This document shows positions 54,061 through 61,641 of a DNA stretch of 64,000 nt, piece by piece. This stretch comes from Scatomorpha stercorigallinarum (GTDB lineage Bacteria; Bacillota; Clostridia; Oscillospirales; Oscillospiraceae). Position 1 is the stretch's first letter; each line of letters begins with the position of its first letter. The translations under genes and the position numbers were made by a program. The stretch covers positions 1 through 64,000 of the forward strand of contig CALXGN010000008.1 in NCBI GenBank assembly GCA_944387865.1. The letters run 5' to 3'. Below the pieces are notes generated by a model. That model did no database searches. It was not told the DNA's origin and worked only from the letters and a program-made list of their open reading frames with translations.

Positions 54061-54083
54061 CAAATCTTACGATTTTCTTACGG
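54061..54083 (-). promoter_or_regulatory. VanR-box-like direct repeats before vanG
   Basis: On the minus strand CCGTAAGAAAAT (54072-54083) and TCGTAAGATTTG (54061-54072) form a direct repeat with an 11-base period, overlapping the vanS stop codon. They resemble the published enterococcal VanR site TCGTANGAAANT (from memory). A weak -35-like TTGCGT (54058-54063) overlaps the second copy and the -10 is poor, as expected for an activated promoter. Confidence 0.65.
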
Positions 54084-55211
54084 GTGGAGCGGGAGGGAGA
54101 CGCGGAAGGTGATGCGGCCTTCCGCGCTCTCGGCGCTTATCGAGCCGCCGTGGAGCTCGACGATTTCCTTGGCGATGGCGAGGCCGAGGCCGGCGCCGCC
54201 GGTGCGGCTGCCGCGGGAGGAGTCCAGGCGGTAGAACTGCTCGAATATCCGCTCCAGCTTGTGCCTGGGTATGTCGTCGCCCTCGTTGGTGAAACTGAGG
54301 TGAGCGGTGTCGCCGTCAACGGCGAGCGTGACGGTGATGTCCGTGCCCTCGTAGCTGTAGTTGATGGCGTTGCGCAGCAGGTTGTCGAACACGCGCTCGA
54401 GCTTGTCCGGGTCGCAGGTGATGCTCACATCCGGCGGGGCGATGACGCGGCAGGCGAGGCCCTTTTCCGCAAGGAGCGGGGCGAATTCGTCCGCTGTCTG
54501 CGCCAGCATACGCGAGAGGCTGACCGTCTTCAGCTCCAGCGTAAGGCTGGTGAGCGAAAAGCGCGTGATGTCGAAGAATTCGTTGATGAGGTCCTCCAGC
54601 CGCTCGGCCTTGTCCAGGGCGACGGAGAGGTAATGCTCCCGCAGCTCGGGGGATACGTCCCGCTCGTCGCGCAGAAGCGTGAGGTATCCGATGACTGAGG
54701 TCAGCGGCGTTTTCAGGTCGTGCGCGAGATAGACGACAAGGTCGTTCTTGCGCTGGTCTGCCTCCTGTGCAGCCAGGCGGCTGGCGAGCATGTCGGTCTT
54801 GATGCGGTTCATCTGCACTTCGACCTCGTGCAGGTCGTCGGGGAGGGAGATGGGATCGTCCCCGGAGCGGTATATCTGCTCGGTGGCGGAGACTATGTCC
54901 TCCAGGTAGGAGAGCGTCCTTGCCCAGTAGTGGAGGAAGAGCACGACATAGCCGGCGGCGAGCACGACGATAACTACGAGGGGAAGATAGCTGCTTATCC
55001 ACTGCAGCAGGCGGTAGATAGGGTTCATGTAGTCCCAGTTGATGGCGGCGCAGACCAGCACGCTGACGAACAGCCCGACGAAGACGACGATCGTATAGAG
55101 CACGATGGCCACGATAAAGCGCGTGAGCACGCGGCGCGTCAGCGAGCGGCGGAAGCGGCGCATGGGAGCGGCCGGGCGCGGCGCGCCGGCGGTGTTGGCA
55201 GAGTCACTCAA
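54078..55211 (-). CDS. vanS: VanS-type sensor histidine kinase
   Basis: The membrane sensor that phosphorylates VanR in response to glycopeptide. The 377 residues have two membrane helices (about 32-57 and 74-96) with a short outer loop, the phospho-accepting YLAHDLKTPLTSVIGYLTLL (His about 160), and the ATP domain with NLLRNAINYS and GGAGLGLAIAKEIVELHGG. The start is TTG 55211, overlapping the vanR stop by eight bases; an internal ATG at 55163 has no ribosome site. The near-identical H-box to enterococcal VanS supports the name. Confidence 0.9.
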   Translation of the reverse strand: MSDSANTAGAPRPAAPMRRFRRSLTRRVLTRFIVAIVLYTIVVFVGLFVSVLVCAAINWDYMNPIYRLLQWISSYLPLVVIVVLAAGYVVLFLHYWARTLSYLEDIVSATEQIYRSGDDPISLPDDLHEVEVQMNRIKTDMLASRLAAQEADQRKNDLVVYLAHDLKTPLTSVIGYLTLLRDERDVSPELREHYLSVALDKAERLEDLINEFFDITRFSLTSLTLELKTVSLSRMLAQTADEFAPLLAEKGLACRVIAPPDVSITCDPDKLERVFDNLLRNAINYSYEGTDITVTLAVDGDTAHLSFTNEGDDIPRHKLERIFEQFYRLDSSRGSRTGGAGLGLAIAKEIVELHGGSISAESAEGRITFRVSLPLHP

Positions 55212-55905
55212 CCTGATAACCCACCCCCCAGACGGTCTTGACGAAACGCGGCTTGCGCGGGGGCTCGCCGAGCTTTTCCCGCAGGCGGCCGATGTGCGCC
55301 ATCACCGTGTTGTTGTTGTCGAGGTATTTTTCGCCCCAGACGGCCTCGAAGAGCTCCTCCGAGGAGACGACTCGCCCCTGGTGCTCGCAGAGATACCAGA
55401 GGATGCCGAACTCTATGGGCGTGAGCGCGATGTTCTTGCCGTAGAGCGTGCATTTGTGCGTGTCTTTGTTTATCACCAGGCCGCGGATGTCGTGCTCGTT
55501 TTCCTGCGCCGGCACGGCCTCGCCCTCCGGGCGGTTGTAGCGCGTATAGCGCCGGAGCTGCGTTTTCACGCGCGCCACCAGCTCCAGCGGGTTGAAGGGC
55601 TTGGTGATATAGTCATCCGCGCCGATGGTGAGGCCCATGATCTTGTCGATGTCCTCCACGCGGGCGGTGAGCATGATGATAGGCCAGAAATGCTCCTCGC
55701 GTATGCGCGCGCAGAGCGTGAAGCCGTCCATGTCCGGCAGCATCACGTCCAGGATGGCGAGGTCCAGCTCCTCCGTGCGGACGCAGGCGAGGGCGTCCGC
55801 CGCGTTATAGAATTTCCGCACGGCGAATCCTTCGTTTTTCAAATATAGCTCCACAAGGTCGGCGATCTCGCGCTCGTCGTCAACTACTAATATCTTCTGC
55901 GGCAT
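55204..55905 (-). CDS. vanR: VanR-type response regulator
   Basis: An OmpR-family regulator of the van genes, 233 residues. The receiver domain has VVDDEREIADLVELYLKNEG, the phospho-acceptor in AILDVMLPDMDGF and the ITKPFNPLELVARVK lysine region; the winged helix contains LTPIEFGILWYLCEHQGRVV and ends TVWGVGYQVE. The wording follows VanR proteins closely. GACAGGAGGCGGAAT precedes the ATG. It heads the operon and shares a divergent promoter region with a second two-component system. Confidence 0.92.
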   Translation of the reverse strand: MPQKILVVDDEREIADLVELYLKNEGFAVRKFYNAADALACVRTEELDLAILDVMLPDMDGFTLCARIREEHFWPIIMLTARVEDIDKIMGLTIGADDYITKPFNPLELVARVKTQLRRYTRYNRPEGEAVPAQENEHDIRGLVINKDTHKCTLYGKNIALTPIEFGILWYLCEHQGRVVSSEELFEAVWGEKYLDNNNTVMAHIGRLREKLGEPPRKPRFVKTVWGVGYQVE

Positions 55906-55932
55906 ATTCCGCCTCCTGTCAGGTATGTGTAT

Positions 55933-55961
55933 AGCTTACCATATGCCAGCGTGGCTTGCAA
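55933..55961 (-). promoter_or_regulatory. Promoter of vanR-vanS
   Basis: Minus-strand TTGCAA (55956-55961), 17-base spacer, TAAGCT (55933-55938). The -10 is weak. The -35 is self-complementary and is shared with the plus-strand promoter. Confidence 0.55.
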
Positions 55962-55983
55962 GCGGCGCGATGGGTGCTATAAT
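55956..55983 (+). promoter_or_regulatory. Promoter of the divergent two-component operon
   Basis: TTGCAA (55956-55961), 16-base spacer ending TGC, and TATAAT (55978-55983): extended -10 and near-consensus. It faces away from vanR. Confidence 0.7.
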
Positions 55984-55987
55984 GATG

Positions 55988-56004
55988 TTAAAGGAAACTT
56001 AAAG
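55988..56004 (+). repeat. 11-base-spaced direct repeat TTAAAG
   Basis: TTAAAG at 55988-55993 and again at 55999-56004, with one helical turn between starts. This spacing is typical of OmpR-family binding sites, so it may be the site of the regulator encoded at 56061. A second -10-like TACAAT (56038-56043) lies downstream. Confidence 0.5.
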
Positions 56005-56060
56005 TAGCGGCCGCTTTTTTCTTAATCCGGCGGGGCGTACAATGAGCATGAGGTGAGGGC

Positions 56061-56762
56061 ATGGCAAACATACTTATCGTTGACGACGAGCGGGACATCG
56101 TTTCCGCGCTGAAGATCTATCTGTCCAGTGAGGACTACAGGCTGTTCACCGCCAGCACGGGACGGGAGGCGCTGGACTGCGTGAAGGCCAACGACATCGA
56201 CCTGGTGCTCATGGACATCATGATGCCGGAGATGGACGGCATCACCGCCACGGCCAGGCTGCGGGAGGAATACAACATCCCCGTCATACTGCTGACGGCC
56301 AAGAGCGAGAGCTCCGACAAGGTGCTGGGGCTGAACATCGGGGCGGACGACTATATCACCAAGCCCTTCGACCCGGTGGAGGTGCAGGCGCGCGTCCGCA
56401 GCCAGCTGCGGCGCTATATGCGCCTCGGCGGGCAGAAAAAGGCCGAGCCGCGGCCGGACGTGCTAACGATAGGCGGCATCGAGCTCAACGACGCGGAAAA
56501 GTCCGTCACCGTGGACGGGGAGGCCGTGAGCCTGACGCCGATCGAGTACAGCATACTCCTGCTGCTCATGCGCAACCCGAACCGCGTGTATTCCTCGCGG
56601 CAGATATATGAGATGGTGTGGAACGAAAACGCCTACGGCTCGGAGGGCGCGGTGGCCGTGCACATACGGCATCTGCGCGAGAAGATCGAGATCGACCCCA
56701 GCGACCCGCGCTACATCAAGGTCGTCTGGGGACAGGGCTATAAAATGGAGGGCCGAAAGTGA
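56061..56762 (+). CDS. OmpR-family response regulator
   Basis: A 233-residue receiver plus winged-helix regulator: IVDDERDIVSALKIYLSSED, acceptor Asp in VLMDIMMPEMDGI, and DDYITKPFDPVEVQARVRSQ, then LTPIEYSILLLLMRNPNRVY. It is related to, but clearly distinct from, the adjoining VanR. The partner kinase follows with a one-base overlap. Its signal and targets are unknown; the repeats at 55988-56004 suggest autoregulation. Confidence 0.92.
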   Translation: MANILIVDDERDIVSALKIYLSSEDYRLFTASTGREALDCVKANDIDLVLMDIMMPEMDGITATARLREEYNIPVILLTAKSESSDKVLGLNIGADDYITKPFDPVEVQARVRSQLRRYMRLGGQKKAEPRPDVLTIGGIELNDAEKSVTVDGEAVSLTPIEYSILLLLMRNPNRVYSSRQIYEMVWNENAYGSEGAVAVHIRHLREKIEIDPSDPRYIKVVWGQGYKMEGRK

Positions 56763-58453
56763 TGGAGAAGAAAAAAATAAAGCTCACGCACGAGCTGTGG
56801 GCCAAGATACTGGCGTTCGTGCTGCTGGGCATATTCCTTGCCGTTCTCGCCGCAGGGATATTTGAAGCCATGATGCAGTATGGCGAGCTGCCGTCGTACA
56901 AAAACGCAGACGATTTTGCCGGGTCGCTCGAATACATGTACGGCTATGACGAGCTGAACAGCGCAGGCAAGGCTTATGCCCAAAACCTGATGAGGCTTAT
57001 TTACAACCTGTCCGGCTGGTGGCTGTGCGCCGTACTGGTCGGTGCGGCGGGTGCCATCGCCTGCCTTGTGTTCCTCTTCATGGCGGCTGGCCGCAGAAAA
57101 GGGGAGGAGGGCGTCAGGCTGAATCTGCTGGACAAAATCCCGCTGGACCTGTACGCCGCAGGCTGTTTCGCGCTAGCGTTTGTCTGGCTGCTGCTTTTCG
57201 TGGATCTGACGGAGAGCATGGGGTTCTTCTTCGCCTTCAGCCCGGAGGGGCTGACATTCCTTGCGTTCGCCATGCTGGTGTTCTATCTGGCGGGGATCGT
57301 GGCGCTGGCGCCGTTCCTCTCCTTCGCAACGCGGGTAAAAGCAGGCGGCGGCATCTGGTGGCGGAACACGGTCATATACATGGCCCTGCGGCTGTGCCTG
57401 CGCGTCCTGCGCTGGTGCTGGGATAAGATAAAGGCCTTTTGCCGCGGCGTGTGGTACATGACGACGAAGATACCCATAGTCTGGCGCACGGCGCTGATCG
57501 TCCTGGTAGTGCTCGTCACAAACTTTTGCCTGGCCATAAGCATACGCTATAGCGACTTCGCGCTCTTCTGCTGGCTGGTACTGCTGGCGCTGGTTTTCCT
57601 GCTGGCGTGCTTCGGGGCCTGGCAGATGAGGAGCCTGAAGGCGGCGGGGGAAAAGCTCGCGGCGGGAGAGTTTGAGTACAAAATAGACACCAAGCATATG
57701 TACTGGGAGTTCAAACACCACGCGGAGAATTTGAATTCCATAGGCGACGGCATGGCCGCGGCCGTGGAGCAGCGGATGAAGTCCGAGCGGCTCAAGACGG
57801 AGCTGATAACGAACGTGTCGCACGACATAAAGACGCCGCTGACCTCCATCATCAACTATGTGGACCTGCTGGAGCGGCCGCATACGCCGGAGGAGGGCGC
57901 AGAGTATCTGGAAGTGCTCGAGCGGCAATCAAAGCGGCTGAAAAAACTGACGGAGGACCTGGTGGAGGCGTCCAAAGCGTCCACCGGCAACATGAGCGTG
58001 ACGCTCGCGCCCACAAGCACTCTGGAGATCATCAACCAGTCGCTGGCCGAGTACGGGCAGCGCATGGAGGCCGGCAAGCTCTCCGTCCTTATCAACGTGC
58101 CGGAACCCGCGCCGGCAGTGCGCGCGGACGGGCGGCTGCTCTGGCGGGTGATGGATAACCTCTTCAACAACGTCGTCAAATACGCCATGCCGGAGACGCG
58201 CGTCTATGTGGACGTGCGCACGTCGGAGGGGAATGCCGTCATATCCGTGAAGAACATCTCCCGCGCGGCGCTGAACGTATCCGCCGGGGAGCTGATGGAG
58301 CGCTTTGTGCGCGGCGACGCCTCGCGCTCCACGGAGGGCTCCGGGCTGGGGCTGAGCATCGCCAAAAGCCTGACCGAGTTGCAGCACGGGCAGTTCAGCA
58401 TCAGCACGGACGGCGACCTTTTCAAAGCGGAGATCACGCTGCCGCTGGCGTAA
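56762..58453 (+). CDS. Multi-pass sensor histidine kinase
   Basis: The kinase partner of the preceding regulator, 563 residues. About six membrane helices occupy residues 15-290, with an outer loop around 40-85 (SYKNADDFAGSLEYMYGYDE). A HAMP-like linker leads to the H-box NVSHDIKTPLTSIINYVDLL (about 348-367) and the ATP domain (NLFNNVVKYA, GSGLGLSIAKSLTELQHG). Kinases of this build are common in Firmicutes and often sense envelope stress, but the signal cannot be read. A GTG one codon earlier (56759) is an alternative start. Confidence 0.9.
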   Translation: MEKKKIKLTHELWAKILAFVLLGIFLAVLAAGIFEAMMQYGELPSYKNADDFAGSLEYMYGYDELNSAGKAYAQNLMRLIYNLSGWWLCAVLVGAAGAIACLVFLFMAAGRRKGEEGVRLNLLDKIPLDLYAAGCFALAFVWLLLFVDLTESMGFFFAFSPEGLTFLAFAMLVFYLAGIVALAPFLSFATRVKAGGGIWWRNTVIYMALRLCLRVLRWCWDKIKAFCRGVWYMTTKIPIVWRTALIVLVVLVTNFCLAISIRYSDFALFCWLVLLALVFLLACFGAWQMRSLKAAGEKLAAGEFEYKIDTKHMYWEFKHHAENLNSIGDGMAAAVEQRMKSERLKTELITNVSHDIKTPLTSIINYVDLLERPHTPEEGAEYLEVLERQSKRLKKLTEDLVEASKASTGNMSVTLAPTSTLEIINQSLAEYGQRMEAGKLSVLINVPEPAPAVRADGRLLWRVMDNLFNNVVKYAMPETRVYVDVRTSEGNAVISVKNISRAALNVSAGELMERFVRGDASRSTEGSGLGLSIAKSLTELQHGQFSISTDGDLFKAEITLPLA

Positions 58454-58484
58454 AAAATCGCCCCGGATATCCGGGGCGATTTTC
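58454..58484. terminator. Terminator after the second two-component operon
   Basis: AAAATCGCCCCGG/CCGGGGCGATTTT around ATAT directly after the kinase stop. Confidence 0.9.
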
Positions 58485-58509
58485 ATATCCATATGCGCAT
58501 ATATACGCG

Positions 58510-58534
58510 AAAAGGGCCCTTAAAGGGCCCTTTT
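58510..58534 (-). terminator. Terminator after secG
   Basis: AAAAGGGCCC/GGGCCCTTTT hairpin just beyond the secG stop on the minus strand. Confidence 0.75.
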
Positions 58535-58540
58535 GTGTTC

Positions 58541-58768
58541 TCAGACAAAGTGCAGCGCGAGAGTGAGCACGACGAAAGCCAGCCCGACCCACTTGGTGGC
58601 CTTGGCCAGCTGGGCGTCGAGCGTCTTGGCCTTGCCCTTGGAGAGGAAGGTGTCCGCGCCGCCGGCAATGGCGCCGGAGAGGCCGGAGCGCTTGCCCGAC
58701 TGCATGAGGACGATGGCCGTGACGGCGACGGCGGAGATGAGCTGCAGGATGGTGAGGAAGATTTCCAC
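58541..58768 (-). CDS. secG: Preprotein translocase subunit SecG
   Basis: SecG is the small accessory subunit of the SecYEG protein export channel. The 75 residues form two membrane helices (about 4-22 and 58-74) around the conserved loop LMQSGKRSGLSGAIAGGADT. AAAGGAACGATATAA precedes the GTG start. It is a single-gene unit here; in many Firmicutes it lies before rnr and smpB. Confidence 0.95.
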   Translation of the reverse strand: MEIFLTILQLISAVAVTAIVLMQSGKRSGLSGAIAGGADTFLSKGKAKTLDAQLAKATKWVGLAFVVLTLALHFV

Positions 58769-58810
58769 TTATATCGTTCCTTTCGGCGTTATTCAGCAAT
58801 AGCAAATGGT

Positions 58811-58819
58811 ACTATAACA
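58811..58819 (-). promoter_or_regulatory. Extended -10 promoter of secG
   Basis: Minus-strand TGTTATAGT is an extended -10 about 45 bases before secG; no good -35 was found. Confidence 0.5.
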
Positions 58820-58842
58820 CAAGATGGCGTGTATTTCAAGAG

Positions 58843-61434
58843 CTATTTTGCAGGATATGCCGTTTTTTTGCCGTCGGGCCAGCCGCAGACGGCGTGGTTG
58901 CTCACAGCGTCCAGCCAGAAGTGCAGGCCCTGCGGCTCCACAACGCGGATGAGGCCGTTGAACTGCGGCATATTGGGGCATATCTGCGGGAACAGATCCT
59001 TCAGGCCGTCGAGATGCTGCGGGAAGTAGGCGAGCGTGCGCTCGTCGTTCCAGATGGCGCAGTAGAAGATGTCAGCCTCAACCAGATCCTGGAACATGTG
59101 GCTGCCGTAGCTGAGCTCCGGCATGAAGCCGGCGGCGGGGTCGGACACCTCGCAGATGCCGGTGAAGCTGGAGATGTCGGCAAAACGCACGGGCACGCCC
59201 AGCTCCGGCGAGCTGGTGCCGATGCGCCCCGGGGCGAGCAGCAAAAGACGCTTGCCGCTGTTTTTGTAGTAGCGGTTGATCTGCCCCACGGCGGCGGCCG
59301 TCTGCGGCTTGCGGGCGTAGGGCAGGTCGCGGTAGCCGCGCGGGTCGATGAGCACTACGGCGTCGATGTCCGTGGAAGAAGAAGGGCCCATGGACGAGCG
59401 CACGAGGTCAAAGAAAAGTTCGCCCTCCGGCAGGGAAGGGGGGGCAACGATGCCCGCGGCCTGGCCCATATAGAGCGGCCGGCATTGCAGGAGGTTGACG
59501 ACGAAGTCGCCCTGTTCATCCGTATTGACGGCGAACTCGATGTCCACCGGCGTGCCGTAGACGTTCTCCAGCGTTTTCAGCAGCGCGCGCATCACGCGGG
59601 GGAAGGGCGACTCCTCCAACAGCCGCTGGCAGCTGATGAACCAGACGGGGTCTTTGAAGCCGTGCTCGCGCAGCGCGGCCTCCGCTTCATAGTCGCGCTC
59701 CATCATCAGCGTGCGGAACCAGGCGGGCAGGCAGGGCGCGATCTCGTCCACCGTGACGCTGCGGAACTCACGCCGCTCGCGGTCGATGACGTCCACGTGG
59801 TGCTGTGAGAAGCGGTGGCGGTCGGCAAGCGTGGTGAGCGTGCTGGAAGCGGGCTTGTCGAGGTTGACGATGCGGGGGTAATCGTCCTCCGTGCGGTCCA
59901 CGGCCTTGGTGCCCAGGCCGACGACAAGGCGCAGCATACCGGCCTCGGGGTCGGCGTCCGGGCTCGTGCGGTAGAGGCATCGGCTGAAGCCCACACCGGC
60001 CACGCCGGGCAGGTAATAATGCCCGGCCCAGGAGCCGGAGACCCTCTGTACGAGGATGCTCATCTGCTCGTCCACCTTCTCCAGCCCGCGCTGGCGGCGG
60101 TATTCAAGGGCGGAGGGGTCCATCGTGCTGGCATAGACGCGGCGCACGGCGTTTTCGAACTCCTCCAGCCGCTGCTCGAGCGGGCCGGAGTTGACACAGA
60201 ACACGGATTCATACTTGCCGGCAAAGGCGTTGCCAAAGCCGTCCTCGAGGAAGCTGCTCGAGCGCACGATGATGGGATTCTGGCCGTAATACGAGAGCAT
60301 GGTGCGGAAGCGCTCGCGGATGTTTTCCGGGAAGCGTCCGGCGAGCAGCGCTTCACGCAGCGCTTCGGCGCGGGAAAAATACCCGGCCTGCGTGCGCTGC
60401 TCGATGCGCGTTTTCCAGCAGTTGTTGTCAACGATGTAGGTGTAGAACACGTCCGAGCCGATGTAAAACGAGTCGTGCGGCTCCGTCACCTCGCGGAAAT
60501 TGGGCAGGCAGATATCGGCGATCTTGCGCGCAAGGAGCATGCCGCAGGCCTTGCCGCCGATGCAGCCGCTGCCTATCATGCGGTCGCGCAGCGTGAAAAA
60601 GTCCTTGGGGTCGAACAGCTGGCGGATGAGGCTTTTGACCTTGGGGTCTTTGCTCATCATGCTGTTGATGACACGGTCCATGGTGTCTTCGCTCAGCCGC
60701 CCGCTGCCGAAATCGTGCTTGGCGGCGGCAAAAAAGCGGTCATGGCTGTCAAAGTTCTGGTCCTGCGTGCTCGCAGAGAGGTCTTCCAGCAGGCGGTAGT
60801 AGCGGCTTATGGCCACGCCTCCGTTCAGCGGCTTGAAGGGCGCGCCGCTGCGGCTGACGTGGGGAAGATAGAGGTCGTTTGAGTCACGGTCTGTGGCCTT
60901 GAGCGTATGTATATACACGTCCGTATCACTGGTATAGACGTCTATCAGCACCTGCGTCGTGTCCCGGATGCGGGCCACGGCGTCATAGGAATGCCGGCCG
61001 CGGAGCAGGGGGAAATAGGCCACCGTGTCCAGCTCGTGCAGATATGGGCAGGTGACGCGGAAAAAATTCCCCATCATCTGGTCCGTATACCAGGCGGACT
61101 GCAGATCGGAGAGGCAGTCAAATACATAGAATACGCCCTCGCCGGCGGCGGTGATGGCGTTGTAGATGGCGACGGTGAAGGGCTCGAAGCCCTCGTCCGG
61201 GTCAAGGGCTATGATATCAAGGCCTTCGCAGGGCTCGAGCAGGGGCTCGTGCCTGGCGAAGCGGAAATAGAGCGTGCGGCGGCCGTCCGCTATCGCGCGG
61301 CGGGCAAAGGGCTGGGCAAAGAGGCGGAACTCAGAGAGATCCATCACCTGCCAAACGACGTTGTCGCCCATGCGGATATTGTCGAGCACCTCGTCCAGGC
61401 CGGGGTATCCGCTCAGTATTTTCTCAAAGGACAT
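58843..61434 (-). CDS. KaiC-like/PEP-synthase ATP-grasp fusion protein, function unknown
   Basis: An 863-residue protein that joins two ATPase-type folds. Residues 1-190 resemble a KaiC/RecA domain (GYPGLDEVLDNIRMGDNVVW, Walker-B-like GVFYVFDCLSDL), but the Walker A lysine loop is missing. Residues about 285-660 match the N-terminal ATP-grasp domain of PEP synthase/PPDK: GCIGGKACGML, IIVRSSSFLEDGFGNAFAGK, LPGVAGVGFSRCLYR, VDIEFAVN and LLQCRPL. The phosphohistidine and PEP-binding barrel domains of those enzymes are absent; residues 660-863 are a further alpha/beta part. GAAAGGAGCGAGAT precedes the ATG. Probably an ATP-using phosphotransferase or signalling protein. Confidence 0.75.
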   Translation of the reverse strand: MSFEKILSGYPGLDEVLDNIRMGDNVVWQVMDLSEFRLFAQPFARRAIADGRRTLYFRFARHEPLLEPCEGLDIIALDPDEGFEPFTVAIYNAITAAGEGVFYVFDCLSDLQSAWYTDQMMGNFFRVTCPYLHELDTVAYFPLLRGRHSYDAVARIRDTTQVLIDVYTSDTDVYIHTLKATDRDSNDLYLPHVSRSGAPFKPLNGGVAISRYYRLLEDLSASTQDQNFDSHDRFFAAAKHDFGSGRLSEDTMDRVINSMMSKDPKVKSLIRQLFDPKDFFTLRDRMIGSGCIGGKACGMLLARKIADICLPNFREVTEPHDSFYIGSDVFYTYIVDNNCWKTRIEQRTQAGYFSRAEALREALLAGRFPENIRERFRTMLSYYGQNPIIVRSSSFLEDGFGNAFAGKYESVFCVNSGPLEQRLEEFENAVRRVYASTMDPSALEYRRQRGLEKVDEQMSILVQRVSGSWAGHYYLPGVAGVGFSRCLYRTSPDADPEAGMLRLVVGLGTKAVDRTEDDYPRIVNLDKPASSTLTTLADRHRFSQHHVDVIDRERREFRSVTVDEIAPCLPAWFRTLMMERDYEAEAALREHGFKDPVWFISCQRLLEESPFPRVMRALLKTLENVYGTPVDIEFAVNTDEQGDFVVNLLQCRPLYMGQAAGIVAPPSLPEGELFFDLVRSSMGPSSSTDIDAVVLIDPRGYRDLPYARKPQTAAAVGQINRYYKNSGKRLLLLAPGRIGTSSPELGVPVRFADISSFTGICEVSDPAAGFMPELSYGSHMFQDLVEADIFYCAIWNDERTLAYFPQHLDGLKDLFPQICPNMPQFNGLIRVVEPQGLHFWLDAVSNHAVCGWPDGKKTAYPAK

Positions 61435-61503
61435 ATCTCGCTCCTTTCGTCATTGGCTGATCCTTCGCTCCACGGCGGCGCCTGGGGCGGCATACTTGAT
61501 CAT

Positions 61504-61532
61504 ATATTACCATGGAGCGGCCGCTTTGTCCA
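61504..61532 (-). promoter_or_regulatory. Promoter of the KaiC-like/PEP-domain gene
   Basis: Minus-strand TGGACA (61527-61532), 17-base spacer, TAATAT (61504-61509), about 70 bases before the start. Confidence 0.55.
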
Positions 61533-61581
61533 CGCAAACCGGGCGCCGCGCCGCAGCGGAGGCAAAAACACCGTTTTGCTG

Positions 61582-61610
61582 TTGAGCGCAGGGCGCAGGT
61601 ATGATAAAAT
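61582..61610 (+). promoter_or_regulatory. Sigma-A promoter of panB
   Basis: TTGAGC (61582-61587), 17-base spacer, TAAAAT (61605-61610), 31 bases before the panB start. Confidence 0.7.
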
Positions 61611-61641
61611 GATCGTACTTTAACGTGGAAGGAGCTTCGCT

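Noticed and set aside
50075..55905. van cluster as a recent mobile island
   Set aside because: No transposase, integrase, terminal repeats or composition shift; flanks are housekeeping and sporulation genes.
55956..55961. TTGCAA as a transposon target or att site
   Set aside because: It is simply self-complementary and fits as a -35 on both strands; no flanking repeats were seen.
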